Shown: piece after piece, positions 55,722 to 63,945 of the stretch
Layout of the letters: every line of letters starts with the position of its first letter
Numbering within the stretch: position 1 is the stretch's first letter
Origin: Cellvibrio sp. KY-GH-1
GTDB taxonomy: Bacteria; Pseudomonadota; Gammaproteobacteria; Pseudomonadales; Cellvibrionaceae
Direction of reading: 5' to 3'
Length of the DNA: 64,000 bases
Assembly (NCBI RefSeq): GCF_008806975.1
Contig: NZ_CP031728.1
Location: forward strand, 2,170,001 to 2,234,000
Translations under genes and position numbers: made by a program
The notes under the pieces: generated by a model
Database searches by the model: none
What the model saw: only the letters and a program-made list of their open reading frames with translations
Told to the model about the DNA's origin: nothing

Positions 55722-58013
55722 TTACAGATTGCTATAGCGTTGACGCAAACGCTGACGAATAACTTCTGCCAAGGTGTTCACTACGAACGTCAGTGCAAGT
55801 AACACCAGTGCCGCCAGGAACAGCACCCGGAAATGCGTACTACCTACTGCAGTTTCAGGCAATTCCACCGCGATGTTTGCCGATAGCGTACGCATACCTT
55901 CGAAGATATTGAAATTCACCACTGGGCTATTACCAGTTGCCATCAGCACAATCATGGTTTCACCCACTGCCCGACCAAACCCCATCATCACTGCGGAAAA
56001 AATACCTGGACTTGCGGTTGGCAACACTACTCCCACCATCGTCTGCCAAGGCGTTGCGCCTAAAGCGAGCGAACCTTGTGTGAGATGACGCGGTACACTG
56101 AACACGGCATCTTCAGCGATAGAAAAAATACTTGGAATAACTGCAAAGCCCATGATAATTCCCACCACCAACGCGTTGCGCTGATCGTAATTTATTCCGG
56201 CATCGGTAAACCATTGACGCATGCTGCCATTAAAAAACCAGACTTCCGTTAATGGACTGACCGTAACGCAGGCCCACACAGTGGCAACAATTGGTAACAA
56301 CACAATTACCGCCTCCCAACCTTCCGGCATTTTGTTGCGGACAGATTCAGGGCACTTACTCCACGCAAATCCGGTTACCAACATAGTGACTGGCAACAAT
56401 ATTAATATGCTGAAAATTGCGGGTAGATGATTTTCAATAAAAGGCGCGAGCCACAATCCTGCAAGGAAACCGAGAATTACTGTCGGCAGCGCCGCCATAA
56501 TTTCAATGGTCGGTTTTACAATGCCGCGCAATTTCGGAGTCATAAAATAAGCGGTGTAAATTGCGCCCATCACACCCAGCGGAACCGCAAATAAAATCGC
56601 GAAGAAAGCGGCTTTTAAGGTACCTAACGAAAGCGGGACAAAACTCATCTTGGCTTCGAAGTTGTCGCTACCTGAAGAAGCCTGCCAAATATATTCCGGC
56701 GCATCGCGACCTTCGTACCACACTTTTTGCCAGAGCGAGCTGAAAGATACTTCCGGGTGTTTGTTCCAAACATCGAGTAGTGACAAATTTTTGCTGTTAT
56801 CAATTAGCAAAGCGCGGTTGTTTATTGGTGATACGGCAATTTTGTTAATGGGTTTGTCGCCCATGGACTCAACTAACAAGGTGCGCTGCGACGTGCCGAA
56901 ATAAATACCGATATTGCCTTTAACATCGCCGGCCCAAAAACCGCGACGCGCAAACTCCGGGGCAAACCCGGTAATTGCACCTGGCAGAGAATCAAAATCG
57001 CGCACATGGGTTACGTGATATTCATTGTGTTGGTCGCGCACTAAAAACCATTGACTTACGTGGCCTTCGCTAGTGCCCACAGCCAGCGAACCCGTGCCTA
57101 CCAGAAATTGCATGGCGGTGATTTTTCCGTGAGGAATAACCACGGCTTCTTTGCGCTCTGCCGCAGAAGGGCTAACAATTTTGTACAAAATAATTTGCGC
57201 TTTATCGGTTGCAACAACCAGATGTTGTGCCCCCTCATCGATTTGCATGTGCGTACCGGTCGCGCCTTGTGGCAAAGGTGGTAAAGTAAAAATTTCCTGC
57301 TCGAGGTTTACCGCACCGGTAATTAAATTGCGACTGCTGCTAAATACACCGAGTATTAACCTATTATCGGCCGTCAAGGCTCCAATTAACGTACCACTGG
57401 AGGTCTCCTGAATCGCTAATACGCTTAAAGCACTGCCCTTCTCATCCAATTGAATTGGCTGATCGCCTAGTGGAAATTCAATGCTAGGAGTAATTTGACG
57501 TTTGTCGTTTGGGTAGCTGAGTTCATATTCTGTTTTCGCGACAGCAACCTGACCATTGTTATAGCCGTAAGCTACCAGACCATGATCAGCCGTACTGGTT
57601 GCCAGCGCCGAAAATTCGCTGCGTTCCGATTTTGGCATTTGAGCAGACAGCAGGGTTTTACCGTCATCCACGGTGAAGAAACTAATAGCGCCACTGCGTT
57701 TAAAGTTGCCACCAATTTCTTCATAGCGCTCCAGGGTCAGGAATTCTGTTTCATCTTCCGGCGCTTGATGAAGGGCCTCAGGTGTATAAGTTTTGACTAC
57801 CTCTACCGATGCCCCACGAAACAGGGGTGCGATCTCAGAGAAAAGGTAGAAAAATATCAACCCCAATGAAAAAACAACCGCCATGCCGGCGGTCATCACT
57901 CCATAACGGGATAAGCCATCCTTAAATTTGCGTAGGCGACGCAGGCGGTTGCGCTGTTCGAGTGTCGGCATCAAGCTGACGGTTTCTTTTACCAAGGGAA
58001 TGGGTTCGGACAT
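55722..58013 (-). CDS. pstC: Phosphate ABC transporter permease PstC with large periplasmic domain
   Basis: A 763-residue permease, more than twice the E. coli length. After the first helix (about residues 38-60) comes a beta-rich region of about 400 residues that looks like a beta-propeller, with repeated strands such as HGKITAMQFLVGTGSLAVGT and NKIAVSPINNRALLIDNSKN. The membrane core follows (residues about 500-755), with the EAA-like loop GSLALGATPWQTMVGVVLPT. Long PstC/PstA versions are known in other gammaproteobacteria; the role of the extra domain is not established. An upstream Pho box and -10 support PhoB control. Confidence 0.94.
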   Translation of the reverse strand: MSEPIPLVKETVSLMPTLEQRNRLRRLRKFKDGLSRYGVMTAGMAVVFSLGLIFFYLFSEIAPLFRGASVEVVKTYTPEALHQAPEDETEFLTLERYEEIGGNFKRSGAISFFTVDDGKTLLSAQMPKSERSEFSALATSTADHGLVAYGYNNGQVAVAKTEYELSYPNDKRQITPSIEFPLGDQPIQLDEKGSALSVLAIQETSSGTLIGALTADNRLILGVFSSSRNLITGAVNLEQEIFTLPPLPQGATGTHMQIDEGAQHLVVATDKAQIILYKIVSPSAAERKEAVVIPHGKITAMQFLVGTGSLAVGTSEGHVSQWFLVRDQHNEYHVTHVRDFDSLPGAITGFAPEFARRGFWAGDVKGNIGIYFGTSQRTLLVESMGDKPINKIAVSPINNRALLIDNSKNLSLLDVWNKHPEVSFSSLWQKVWYEGRDAPEYIWQASSGSDNFEAKMSFVPLSLGTLKAAFFAILFAVPLGVMGAIYTAYFMTPKLRGIVKPTIEIMAALPTVILGFLAGLWLAPFIENHLPAIFSILILLPVTMLVTGFAWSKCPESVRNKMPEGWEAVIVLLPIVATVWACVTVSPLTEVWFFNGSMRQWFTDAGINYDQRNALVVGIIMGFAVIPSIFSIAEDAVFSVPRHLTQGSLALGATPWQTMVGVVLPTASPGIFSAVMMGFGRAVGETMIVLMATGNSPVVNFNIFEGMRTLSANIAVELPETAVGSTHFRVLFLAALVLLALTFVVNTLAEVIRQRLRQRYSNL

Positions 58014-58047
58014 GGTCTGCTCACCTGATTAAACTTCTGGCACGAGA

Positions 58048-58081
58048 ATCCTAACAATCAAAAATGACACTTTTGTTACAA
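58048..58081 (-). promoter_or_regulatory. Putative PhoB promoter of pstCAB-phoU
   Basis: On the minus strand TTGTAAC-AAAA-GTGTCAT (58081-58064) followed after ten bases by TAGGAT (58053-58048), 34 bp before pstC. It has the same geometry as the pstS and pstB sites. Confidence 0.78.
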
Positions 58082-58093
58082 AACCCGATTTGA

Positions 58094-58111
58094 TTGTCAT
58101 TTTTCTGTAAC
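58094..58111 (+). promoter_or_regulatory. Additional Pho-box-like site, opposite orientation
   Basis: On the plus strand TTGTCAT-TTTT-CTGTAAC, a 7-4-7 arrangement. It points away from pstC, toward pstS, whose terminator starts 17 bp further on. It may be an auxiliary site or a symmetric variant of the pstC box. Confidence 0.45.
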
Positions 58112-58127
58112 ACAAATCACTAGGACG

Positions 58128-58152
58128 AAAAAAAGCCGCCCATCGGGGCGGC
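58128..58152 (-). terminator. Intrinsic terminator of pstS
   Basis: Stem GCCGCCC / GGGCGGC with loop ATCG, followed on the minus strand by T7. It lies 20 bp after pstS and would separate its transcript from pstCAB-phoU. Confidence 0.9.
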
Positions 58153-58172
58153 CTTTAACATCAGCAAATTAG

Positions 58173-59144
58173 TTATTTTTGCAGATCAGCCAGCGCTTTG
58201 GTGGTCATGGTCGACGGCAGCGGGATATAACCATCACGCACTACAGTTTCCTGACCTTGCTTGGAGAGAACCATCTTCAAAAACTCGAGCTGCAGAGCAT
58301 CCAGCTTGCGATTTGGGTGCTTATTGATGTAAACATACAACACGCGCGCCAGAGGATAGGTGCCATCCAATGCGTGAGTTGCATCAGGCGTTATGAATGG
58401 TTGTCCATCTTTCTTGGAGAGTGGCAACGCACGCACGCCAGAAGTGATGTAACCAATACCTGAGTAACCAATACCGTTGATCGACTCTGATACACCCTGC
58501 ACTACCGAAGCAGAACCTGGTTGCTCATTGATAGTTGCTTTGAAGTCACCTTTACACAGGGCTTCATCCTTAAAGTAACCGTAGGTACCCGATACTGCGT
58601 TACGGCTGTAGATGGTGAAATCGCGGTTCGCCCATGCACCCTCAAGACCTACCTCACCCCAACGGGTGATATCTTTAGCTTCGCCGCACTTGCGGGTAGC
58701 AGAGAAAATGGCATCCACTTGTTGCAGCGACAAACCTTTTACCGGGTTGTCCTTGTTTACATAGACTGCTAAAACATCGATCGCCACAGGCACAGCAGTT
58801 GGCTTGTAACCGTATTTTGCTTCGAAAGCCTGAACTTCTTCAGCTTTCATTTCACGGCTCATTGGGCCGAAGTTAGCAGTACCTTCGATCAACGCTGGTG
58901 GCGCAGTTGAAGAACCAGCACCTTGAATCTGGATGTTTACATTCGGGTACAGCTTTTTGAAATCTTCTGCCCAAAGGGTCATCAAGTTGTTCAGTGTGTC
59001 TGAACCAATTGAGTTAACGTTGCCGGAAACCCCTGTTGCCACCTTGTATTCCGGCAACTTTGGATCAACGGCAGCCTGCAGTGCAGCAGTGCAAACCATA
59101 GAGCCGGCCAATACCAGCCCCTTGATAATGTTCTTGGCGTTCAT
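58173..59144 (-). CDS. pstS: Periplasmic phosphate-binding protein PstS
   Basis: A 323-residue exported binding protein with signal peptide ([15 protein letters not shown]). PstS phosphate-contact segments are present: [47 protein letters not shown] and [16 protein letters not shown]. It delivers phosphate to PstCA. It is flanked by a terminator and its own Pho-box promoter, which fits the high expression expected for the binding protein relative to the membrane subunits. Confidence 0.96.
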   Translation of the reverse strand: MNAKNIIKGLVLAGSMVCTAALQAAVDPKLPEYKVATGVSGNVNSIGSDTLNNLMTLWAEDFKKLYPNVNIQIQGAGSSTAPPALIEGTANFGPMSREMKAEEVQAFEAKYGYKPTAVPVAIDVLAVYVNKDNPVKGLSLQQVDAIFSATRKCGEAKDITRWGEVGLEGAWANRDFTIYSRNAVSGTYGYFKDEALCKGDFKATINEQPGSASVVQGVSESINGIGYSGIGYITSGVRALPLSKKDGQPFITPDATHALDGTYPLARVLYVYINKHPNRKLDALQLEFLKMVLSKQGQETVVRDGYIPLPSTMTTKALADLQK

Positions 59145-59208
59145 AGAGCGCTCCGTTAGTCATTGCGTAGATTGGTTAGATGGCAAGGTTGCCTTACCAC
59201 TGAGCGCT

Positions 59209-59242
59209 ACTCTAACGAGCGAATATGACAGTAATGTGACCA
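59209..59242 (-). promoter_or_regulatory. Putative PhoB promoter of pstS
   Basis: On the minus strand TGGTCAC-ATTA-CTGTCAT (59242-59225) is followed after ten bases by TAGAGT (59214-59209), 64 bp before the pstS start. CTGTCAT is the canonical Pho half-site. Confidence 0.82.
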
Positions 59243-59253
59243 ACGAATGTTTT

Positions 59254-59282
59254 TGTCACAAATATGTCGCACAAGCGTCACA
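59254..59282 (-). promoter_or_regulatory. Upstream Pho-site triplet of pstS
   Basis: Read on the plus strand: TGTCACA-AATA-TGTCGCA-CAAG-CGTCACA, three 7-mers spaced 4 nt apart (11-bp period). On the minus strand these are TGTGACG, TGCGACA and TGTGACA, 12 bp upstream of the proximal Pho box. Extra boxes suggest cooperative PhoB binding. Confidence 0.6.
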
Positions 59283-59297
59283 AACCTGCACCTAAAG

Positions 59298-59327
59298 CAA
59301 CAACACCAGCCGCAGCTGGTGTTGTTG
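59298..59327 (-). terminator. Hairpin after sspB
   Basis: A perfect 13-bp stem CAACAACACCAGC / GCTGGTGTTGTTG with loop CGCA, 10 bp after the sspB stop. Only a short T run (CTTTAGG) follows on the minus strand. Confidence 0.65.
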
Positions 59328-59336
59328 AGTCTAGTT

Positions 59337-59753
59337 TTATTTCACAACCCTGAGTCCGGGCCGTTTCGCCCCATCCCCTATTGACTTAACCGGTGGTGTA
59401 GGTGGGGTAGGAGGCGGCACCGGCGGCTGGGGATGTGCCTCCGCCTCAAACATCATCCCCTGGCCATTTTCACGGGCATAGATACCCAGAACGGCGCCTG
59501 TGGGGATATACAGATTATTCACCACACCACTAAAACGAGCATTAAAGGAAACCGCCGTATTATCCATAAAAAAATCTTTCACTGCAGTGGGTGATATATT
59601 CAAGATGATCTGACCATCTTTGTTGACATGCTGCTGGGGTACCTGGGTTCCTTGCACATGGGCATCCACCAAAATATGAGGGGTGCAATTATTGTCCAAT
59701 ATCCATTCGTAGATGGCGCGCAAAAAGTAAGGGCGACTGGAAGACATGGACAT
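59337..59753 (-). CDS. sspB: ClpXP specificity-enhancing factor SspB
   Basis: A 138-residue adaptor that delivers ssrA-tagged proteins to ClpXP. The core begins RPYFLRAIYEWILDNNCTPH and includes VSFNARFSGVVNNLYIP, the tag-binding region. The tail is proline-rich (PPVPPPTPPTPPV) and ends in GLRVVK, a likely ClpX-binding peptide. The open frame extends to 59885, but ATG 59753 has AAGGA seven bases upstream and matches the family start; the extra 44 residues overlap a terminator. The usual upstream neighbour sspA is missing here. Confidence 0.94.
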   Translation of the reverse strand: MSMSSSRPYFLRAIYEWILDNNCTPHILVDAHVQGTQVPQQHVNKDGQIILNISPTAVKDFFMDNTAVSFNARFSGVVNNLYIPTGAVLGIYARENGQGMMFEAEAHPQPPVPPPTPPTPPVKSIGDGAKRPGLRVVK

Positions 59754-59815
59754 AAAATTTTCCTTGAAAGTAAACAACATCATCAAGTTACAGGGATTCA
59801 ACAATAGACTCAAAC

Positions 59816-59843
59816 AAAAAGGGCGACTTGCGTCGCCCTTTTT
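59816..59843 (-). terminator. Intrinsic terminator of petA-petBC
   Basis: Stem AAAAAGGGCGAC / GTCGCCCTTTTT with loop TTGC, 16 bp after the fused cytochrome gene, within the longer arms AAACAAAAAGGGCG and CGCCCTTTTTGTTT that recur at 31721-31755. Confidence 0.92.
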
Positions 59844-59859
59844 GTTTGTTGCAGATCTA

Positions 59860-62094
59860 TCAGTGAATTTCTCGCCAGAACTCACGGTTCAGGAAGTATA
59901 CAAAGATAAATAAAATTACCAGAAAGCCCAAGACATAGTATCCAATGCCCTGACGCTTTACAGCGATTGGCTCAGCCACATACTCCAGGAAGTTAACAAG
60001 GTCATACACCGCCTCATCAAACTCAGCTTGAGACATAGAACCCTTAACTTTACCTTCTTTGAGCGCACCGCAATGCTCATCGATTTCCACCTGACCAACA
60101 TCGTTGCGCAACGCGCCACCGTGATGATTCAGTTTTGGGCCGGCACCGCATTCAAGCAAGCCTTGCGGGCCGATTAACACGTGCGGCATACCCACATTAG
60201 GAAATACACGGTTGTTAACACCCCATGGGCGGGTTTCATCTTTGTAGAAGTTACGCAAATAGGTATAAATCCACTCAGGTGAGCGTGCACGCGCAACCAA
60301 AGTCAAATCCGGAGGAACCACACCAAACCAAATTTTGGCTTGCTGGGGCTTCATAGCAATCTCCATCAATTGACCGATACGTTGATCGCCGAAAATCAGG
60401 TTTTGCTCCATCACATCATGGGGAATACCCAAGTCATCAGCTACACGCTCAAAACGGGAATATTTCAGTGAATGGCAACCCATACAGTAGTTCGTGAAAT
60501 ATTTGGCGCCACGCTGCAATGAATCCTTGTCATTCAGGTCAGCCTCCATGTAATCACAAGGAATCGCACCGCAATTGAAAGCACCTTCAGATGCCACCGC
60601 TTTGATAGGTACGACCGCCAGAATCACAAACAGGATAAAGCCAGCAGCAACCAACAAGCCCGGCAATCCTTTGGCCTGAACACGAGTCGGCTCAACCAAA
60701 TCTTTATCACGCGCCGCCAACAAGGGCAGAACCGCGAAGATAGCCGCTAGCAGGAAGCAGAACCCAATCAGCAGCGCAGGTACATCACCACCGATATAAA
60801 CAGCACCCATCCAGGCAAAGATCACCGCAAAAGCACCACTCAACACCCACGAGGTTTTGGATTTGGCTTTTTCTGCACTCGTAGTTGTCCAAACCGGCAT
60901 AGTTACGAAATATGCAAAGTAGAACGCTGTGGCAATTTGCGATAGCAGGGTTCTACCTTCCGTTGGAGCCTTAACACCCAAATACCCGAGAACAACGAAC
61001 ATGGAGGCAAATGCAATCAGCGCAATACGTGGAATATGTCCGCGATAGCGCATAGATTTGACCTTGCTGCGATCCAACCAGGGCAATACGAACAGAATAG
61101 CGATTGCCGCTGCCATAGCCACAAAGCCTAAGAACTTGGCGGTCAATACCATTGGGCCGAGTTCGATTTGCATGGTCACTGCGCGCAGTACCGCATAGAA
61201 AGGAGTGAAGTACCATACCGGTGCGATATGTGTTGGTGTCTTCAGGTTGTTAGCTTCTTCGAAGTTGGCGTATTCAAGGAAGAAACCGCCCATCTCCGGC
61301 ATAAAGAACATTATGAAACAGAAGGCAAACAGGAATACTGTGATCCCCACCAAATCGTGCACTGTATAGAACGGATGGAAAGGAACGCCATCGCGCGGAA
61401 TGCCATTCTCATCTTTGTTCTTTTTGATCTCAACACCATCAGGGTTGTTTGAACCCACTTCGTGCAGCGCCAAAATGTGCATCATTACCAAAGCTAACAA
61501 TACAATTGGCAACGCCACTACGTGCAGGGCGAAGAAGCGGTTCAAGGTAATACCGGAAATCAGGTAATCACCACGAATCCACTGCACCAAATCTTCCCCA
61601 ATACCGGGAATAGCACCGAATAGCGAAACAATTACCTGTGCACCCCAGTAGGACATCTGCCCCCAAGGCAATACATAACCCATAAAGGCTTCTGCCATGA
61701 GCACCAGATAGATGGTCATACCGAAGATCCACACCAGTTCACGTGGAGCCTTATAAGAACCGTACATCATGCCGCGGAACATATGCAGATAAACAACGAT
61801 GAAGAATGCAGAAGCGCCGGTAGAGTGCATGTAACGCAGTAACCAACCGAAATCCACATCGCGCATAATGTATTCAACAGACGCGAAAGCACCTTCTGCT
61901 GAAGGGTTGTAGCTCATGGTCAACCAGATACCGGTAACCAATTGGTTAACCAATACCAGCAGCGAAAGCACACCAAAGAAATACCAGAAGTTAAAGTTCT
62001 TGGGTGCGTAGTATTTACCCATATGGGTATCCCAGGCACGTTGTACCGGAAGACGCTTATCAACCCATTGCCACAATCCAACTAACCAATTCAT
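59860..62094 (-). CDS. Fused cytochrome b / cytochrome c1 of the bc1 complex
   Basis: A single 744-residue reading frame joining the two usual subunits. Cytochrome b: haem ligands H90, H104, H191 and H206 (RYMHSTGASAFFIVVYLHMF and FALHVV...VMMHILALH) and the PEWY-type quinol site, seen here as APVWYFTPFYAV. A joining part (about residues 412-500) has extra hydrophobic segments (SWVLSGAFAVIFAWMGAVYI and LLIGFCFLLAAIFAVLPLL). Cytochrome c1: haem motif CMGCH at residues 537-541, PPDLTLVARARSPEW, and a C-terminal anchor helix. ATG 62094 has AAGGGG six bases upstream and lies one base after the petA stop. It resembles Bradyrhizobium fbcH in principle, whose product is cleaved after synthesis. Confidence 0.93.
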   Translation of the reverse strand: MNWLVGLWQWVDKRLPVQRAWDTHMGKYYAPKNFNFWYFFGVLSLLVLVNQLVTGIWLTMSYNPSAEGAFASVEYIMRDVDFGWLLRYMHSTGASAFFIVVYLHMFRGMMYGSYKAPRELVWIFGMTIYLVLMAEAFMGYVLPWGQMSYWGAQVIVSLFGAIPGIGEDLVQWIRGDYLISGITLNRFFALHVVALPIVLLALVMMHILALHEVGSNNPDGVEIKKNKDENGIPRDGVPFHPFYTVHDLVGITVFLFAFCFIMFFMPEMGGFFLEYANFEEANNLKTPTHIAPVWYFTPFYAVLRAVTMQIELGPMVLTAKFLGFVAMAAAIAILFVLPWLDRSKVKSMRYRGHIPRIALIAFASMFVVLGYLGVKAPTEGRTLLSQIATAFYFAYFVTMPVWTTTSAEKAKSKTSWVLSGAFAVIFAWMGAVYIGGDVPALLIGFCFLLAAIFAVLPLLAARDKDLVEPTRVQAKGLPGLLVAAGFILFVILAVVPIKAVASEGAFNCGAIPCDYMEADLNDKDSLQRGAKYFTNYCMGCHSLKYSRFERVADDLGIPHDVMEQNLIFGDQRIGQLMEIAMKPQQAKIWFGVVPPDLTLVARARSPEWIYTYLRNFYKDETRPWGVNNRVFPNVGMPHVLIGPQGLLECGAGPKLNHHGGALRNDVGQVEIDEHCGALKEGKVKGSMSQAEFDEAVYDLVNFLEYVAEPIAVKRQGIGYYVLGFLVILFIFVYFLNREFWREIH

Positions 62095-62095
62095 C

Positions 62096-62695
62096 TTAAG
62101 CCCCTTGATCTTCGCCAATCACAACTACAGCATCACTCTCATAACGATGAGGAGGAACTTCCAGGTTCAGTGGAGCAGGAACGCCGATGTAAACGCGGCC
62201 TGCCAAATCGTATTTCGAACCATGACATGGGCAGAAGAAGCCACCCTGCCATTTCTCACCACCCAGGTCCGCCGCGTGTACATCCGGACGATACATAGGT
62301 GCACAACCCAAATGGGTACAAACGCCCAACAGGATCGCAAACTCTTTATTGATGGCACGCTCTGGATTTTTTGCATACTCAGGTTGCTGAGGCTCTTCCG
62401 AGTTTGCGTCGAGCAATACTCCCAACTCCTCTACCTTTTTCAGGCTATCCAGTGCGGCTTGGGTACGACGCACCACAAACACCGGTTTACCGCGCCACTC
62501 AACGGTGACCATAGCGCCCGGCTCTACCTTGCTAAGGTTGTATTTCACAGGAGCACCTGCAGCTTTCGCCTTGGCACTCGGGTTCCAGGAACCTACAAAC
62601 GGCACTGCTGCACCAACCACACCAACCGCACCCACTGCACAAGTGGCTCCGATTAATACACGACGGCGCGTCTTATTTACTGCGTCATTACTCAT
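62096..62695 (-). CDS. petA: Rieske iron-sulfur subunit of the bc1 complex
   Basis: A 199-residue protein with a twin-arginine-type N-terminus (RRRVLIGATCAVGAVGVVG, acting as anchor) and 2Fe-2S ligands in CTHLGC and CPCHGSKYD. It transfers electrons from quinol to cytochrome c1. It is the first gene of the bc1 operon; its stop codon is one base before the start of the fused b/c1 gene, so translation is coupled. Confidence 0.96.
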   Translation of the reverse strand: MSNDAVNKTRRRVLIGATCAVGAVGVVGAAVPFVGSWNPSAKAKAAGAPVKYNLSKVEPGAMVTVEWRGKPVFVVRRTQAALDSLKKVEELGVLLDANSEEPQQPEYAKNPERAINKEFAILLGVCTHLGCAPMYRPDVHAADLGGEKWQGGFFCPCHGSKYDLAGRVYIGVPAPLNLEVPPHRYESDAVVVIGEDQGA

Positions 62696-62896
62696 GACGA
62701 ATTTCTCCCCTAACAGCTAACGGCTAGCAAATCGCCTAAATCGCGCTGCGACTGTGCAAAGATTCTGCAACCAAGTCCGACGACAAAGGATTATTGGGTG
62801 ACTCAAGAAAAGGCGGGCAATCTTAATGAATTCACACACGGCTTACAAGAATAACCACACACAAACAGTGGGTTATTGGCCCGCAATTTTAGACGT

Positions 62897-62936
62897 AAAA
62901 AAACGCCCAAGCCAGAAAAGACTTGGGCGTTTTTTT
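62897..62936 (-). terminator. Intrinsic terminator of rplM-rpsI
   Basis: A 15-bp stem AAAAAAACGCCCAAG / CTTGGGCGTTTTTTT with a 10-nt loop, 45 bp after rpsI and 200 bp before petA. The bc1 operon thus needs its own promoter in 62696-62896. Confidence 0.92.
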
Positions 62937-62980
62937 GATGATCATCAAGCAGCAGGCACAAAACCCACCGCAAGAAATCA

Positions 62981-63370
62981 TTAACGCTTGGAGAATTGTG
63001 GCTTTTTACGCGCTTTACGCAAGCCAACTTTCTTACGCTCAACCTCACGAGAATCGCGGGTTACGTAACCAGCTTTACGCAGATCGCCACGCAGGCTCTC
63101 ATCGTACTCCATCAGAGCGCGAGTCAAACCGTGACGAATAGCGCCAGCTTGACCAAAGCTACCGCCACCAGAGACAGTAACATTTACGTCAAATTTTTCT
63201 ACCAGACCAACCAGCTCGAGCGGCTGACGAACAACCATGCGCGCTACCGGACGACCAAAGTATTCGTCCAGAGGACGATCATTTACAGTAATAGTGCCAG
63301 TACCGGCAGTGATGAACACACGTGCGGTAGAGGTCTTGCGACGGCCTGTGCCGTAAAATTGTGCAGACAT
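62981..63370 (-). CDS. rpsI: 30S ribosomal protein S9
   Basis: A 129-residue ribosomal protein with the S9 N-terminus [14 protein letters not shown], central [21 protein letters not shown] and the basic C-terminal tail [17 protein letters not shown] that reaches the P-site tRNA. It follows rplM by 11 bp as in other gammaproteobacteria. Confidence 0.98.
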   Translation of the reverse strand: MSAQFYGTGRRKTSTARVFITAGTGTITVNDRPLDEYFGRPVARMVVRQPLELVGLVEKFDVNVTVSGGGSFGQAGAIRHGLTRALMEYDESLRGDLRKAGYVTRDSREVERKKVGLRKARKKPQFSKR

Positions 63371-63381
63371 GTCGACTCCCC

Positions 63382-63810
63382 TTAGATGCTCAGTTCTTTA
63401 GGCTGTTGAGCAGCATGCGGATGCTCATTACCTGCATAAACTTTCAGTTTCTTGAACATAGCGCGACCCAGCGGGCCTTTTGGCAGCATGCCTTTAACGG
63501 CGATCTGGATAGTGCGCTCTGGAGCTTTTTCCATCAACTTTTCGAAGGTAGTAGATTTGATACCGCCAACGAAGTTGGTGTGATGGTAGTAAACCTTGTC
63601 AGTAGCTTTACGGCCAGTAACACGCACTTGCGACGCGTTGATAACAACGATGTAATCACCGGTATCAACGTGTGGAGTGAATTCTGGCTTGTGCTTGCCA
63701 CGCAGACGCGAGGCGATTTCCGCAGATAAACGGCCGAGAGTTTTACCCGCCGCATCCACGATGAACCAGTCATGTACGACAGATTCAGGTTTGGCAATAT
63801 AGGTCTTCAT
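63382..63810 (-). CDS. rplM: 50S ribosomal protein L13
   Basis: A 142-residue ribosomal protein with motifs [31 protein letters not shown] and [20 protein letters not shown]. It is co-transcribed with rpsI. In E. coli L13 represses its own operon through the mRNA leader. The leader here is about 135 bp and contains one small inverted repeat. Confidence 0.98.
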   Translation of the reverse strand: MKTYIAKPESVVHDWFIVDAAGKTLGRLSAEIASRLRGKHKPEFTPHVDTGDYIVVINASQVRVTGRKATDKVYYHHTNFVGGIKSTTFEKLMEKAPERTIQIAVKGMLPKGPLGRAMFKKLKVYAGNEHPHAAQQPKELSI

Positions 63811-63860
63811 GTTATTCCTGCCTAAATTGGATGTGGAACTGATTTAAATGAATCAAACAC

Positions 63861-63874
63861 CCCTGAAATCAGGG
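63861..63874 (-). promoter_or_regulatory. Small inverted repeat in the rplM leader
   Basis: CCCTGA-AA-TCAGGG, 50 bp upstream of the rplM start. It may be the end of the zapE transcript or part of an autoregulatory leader. Evidence for either is only position and symmetry. Confidence 0.35.
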
Positions 63875-63945
63875 AGGCGGCATACTACACATACGACGAG
63901 TAGATTTCAACCAGAATATAGGTTCGGCATCCGCAAGGCGATCGA

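Noticed and set aside
59754..59885. N-terminal extension of SspB
   Set aside because: The extra 44 codons cross an intrinsic terminator; ATG 59753 has a good ribosome binding site and matches the family start.
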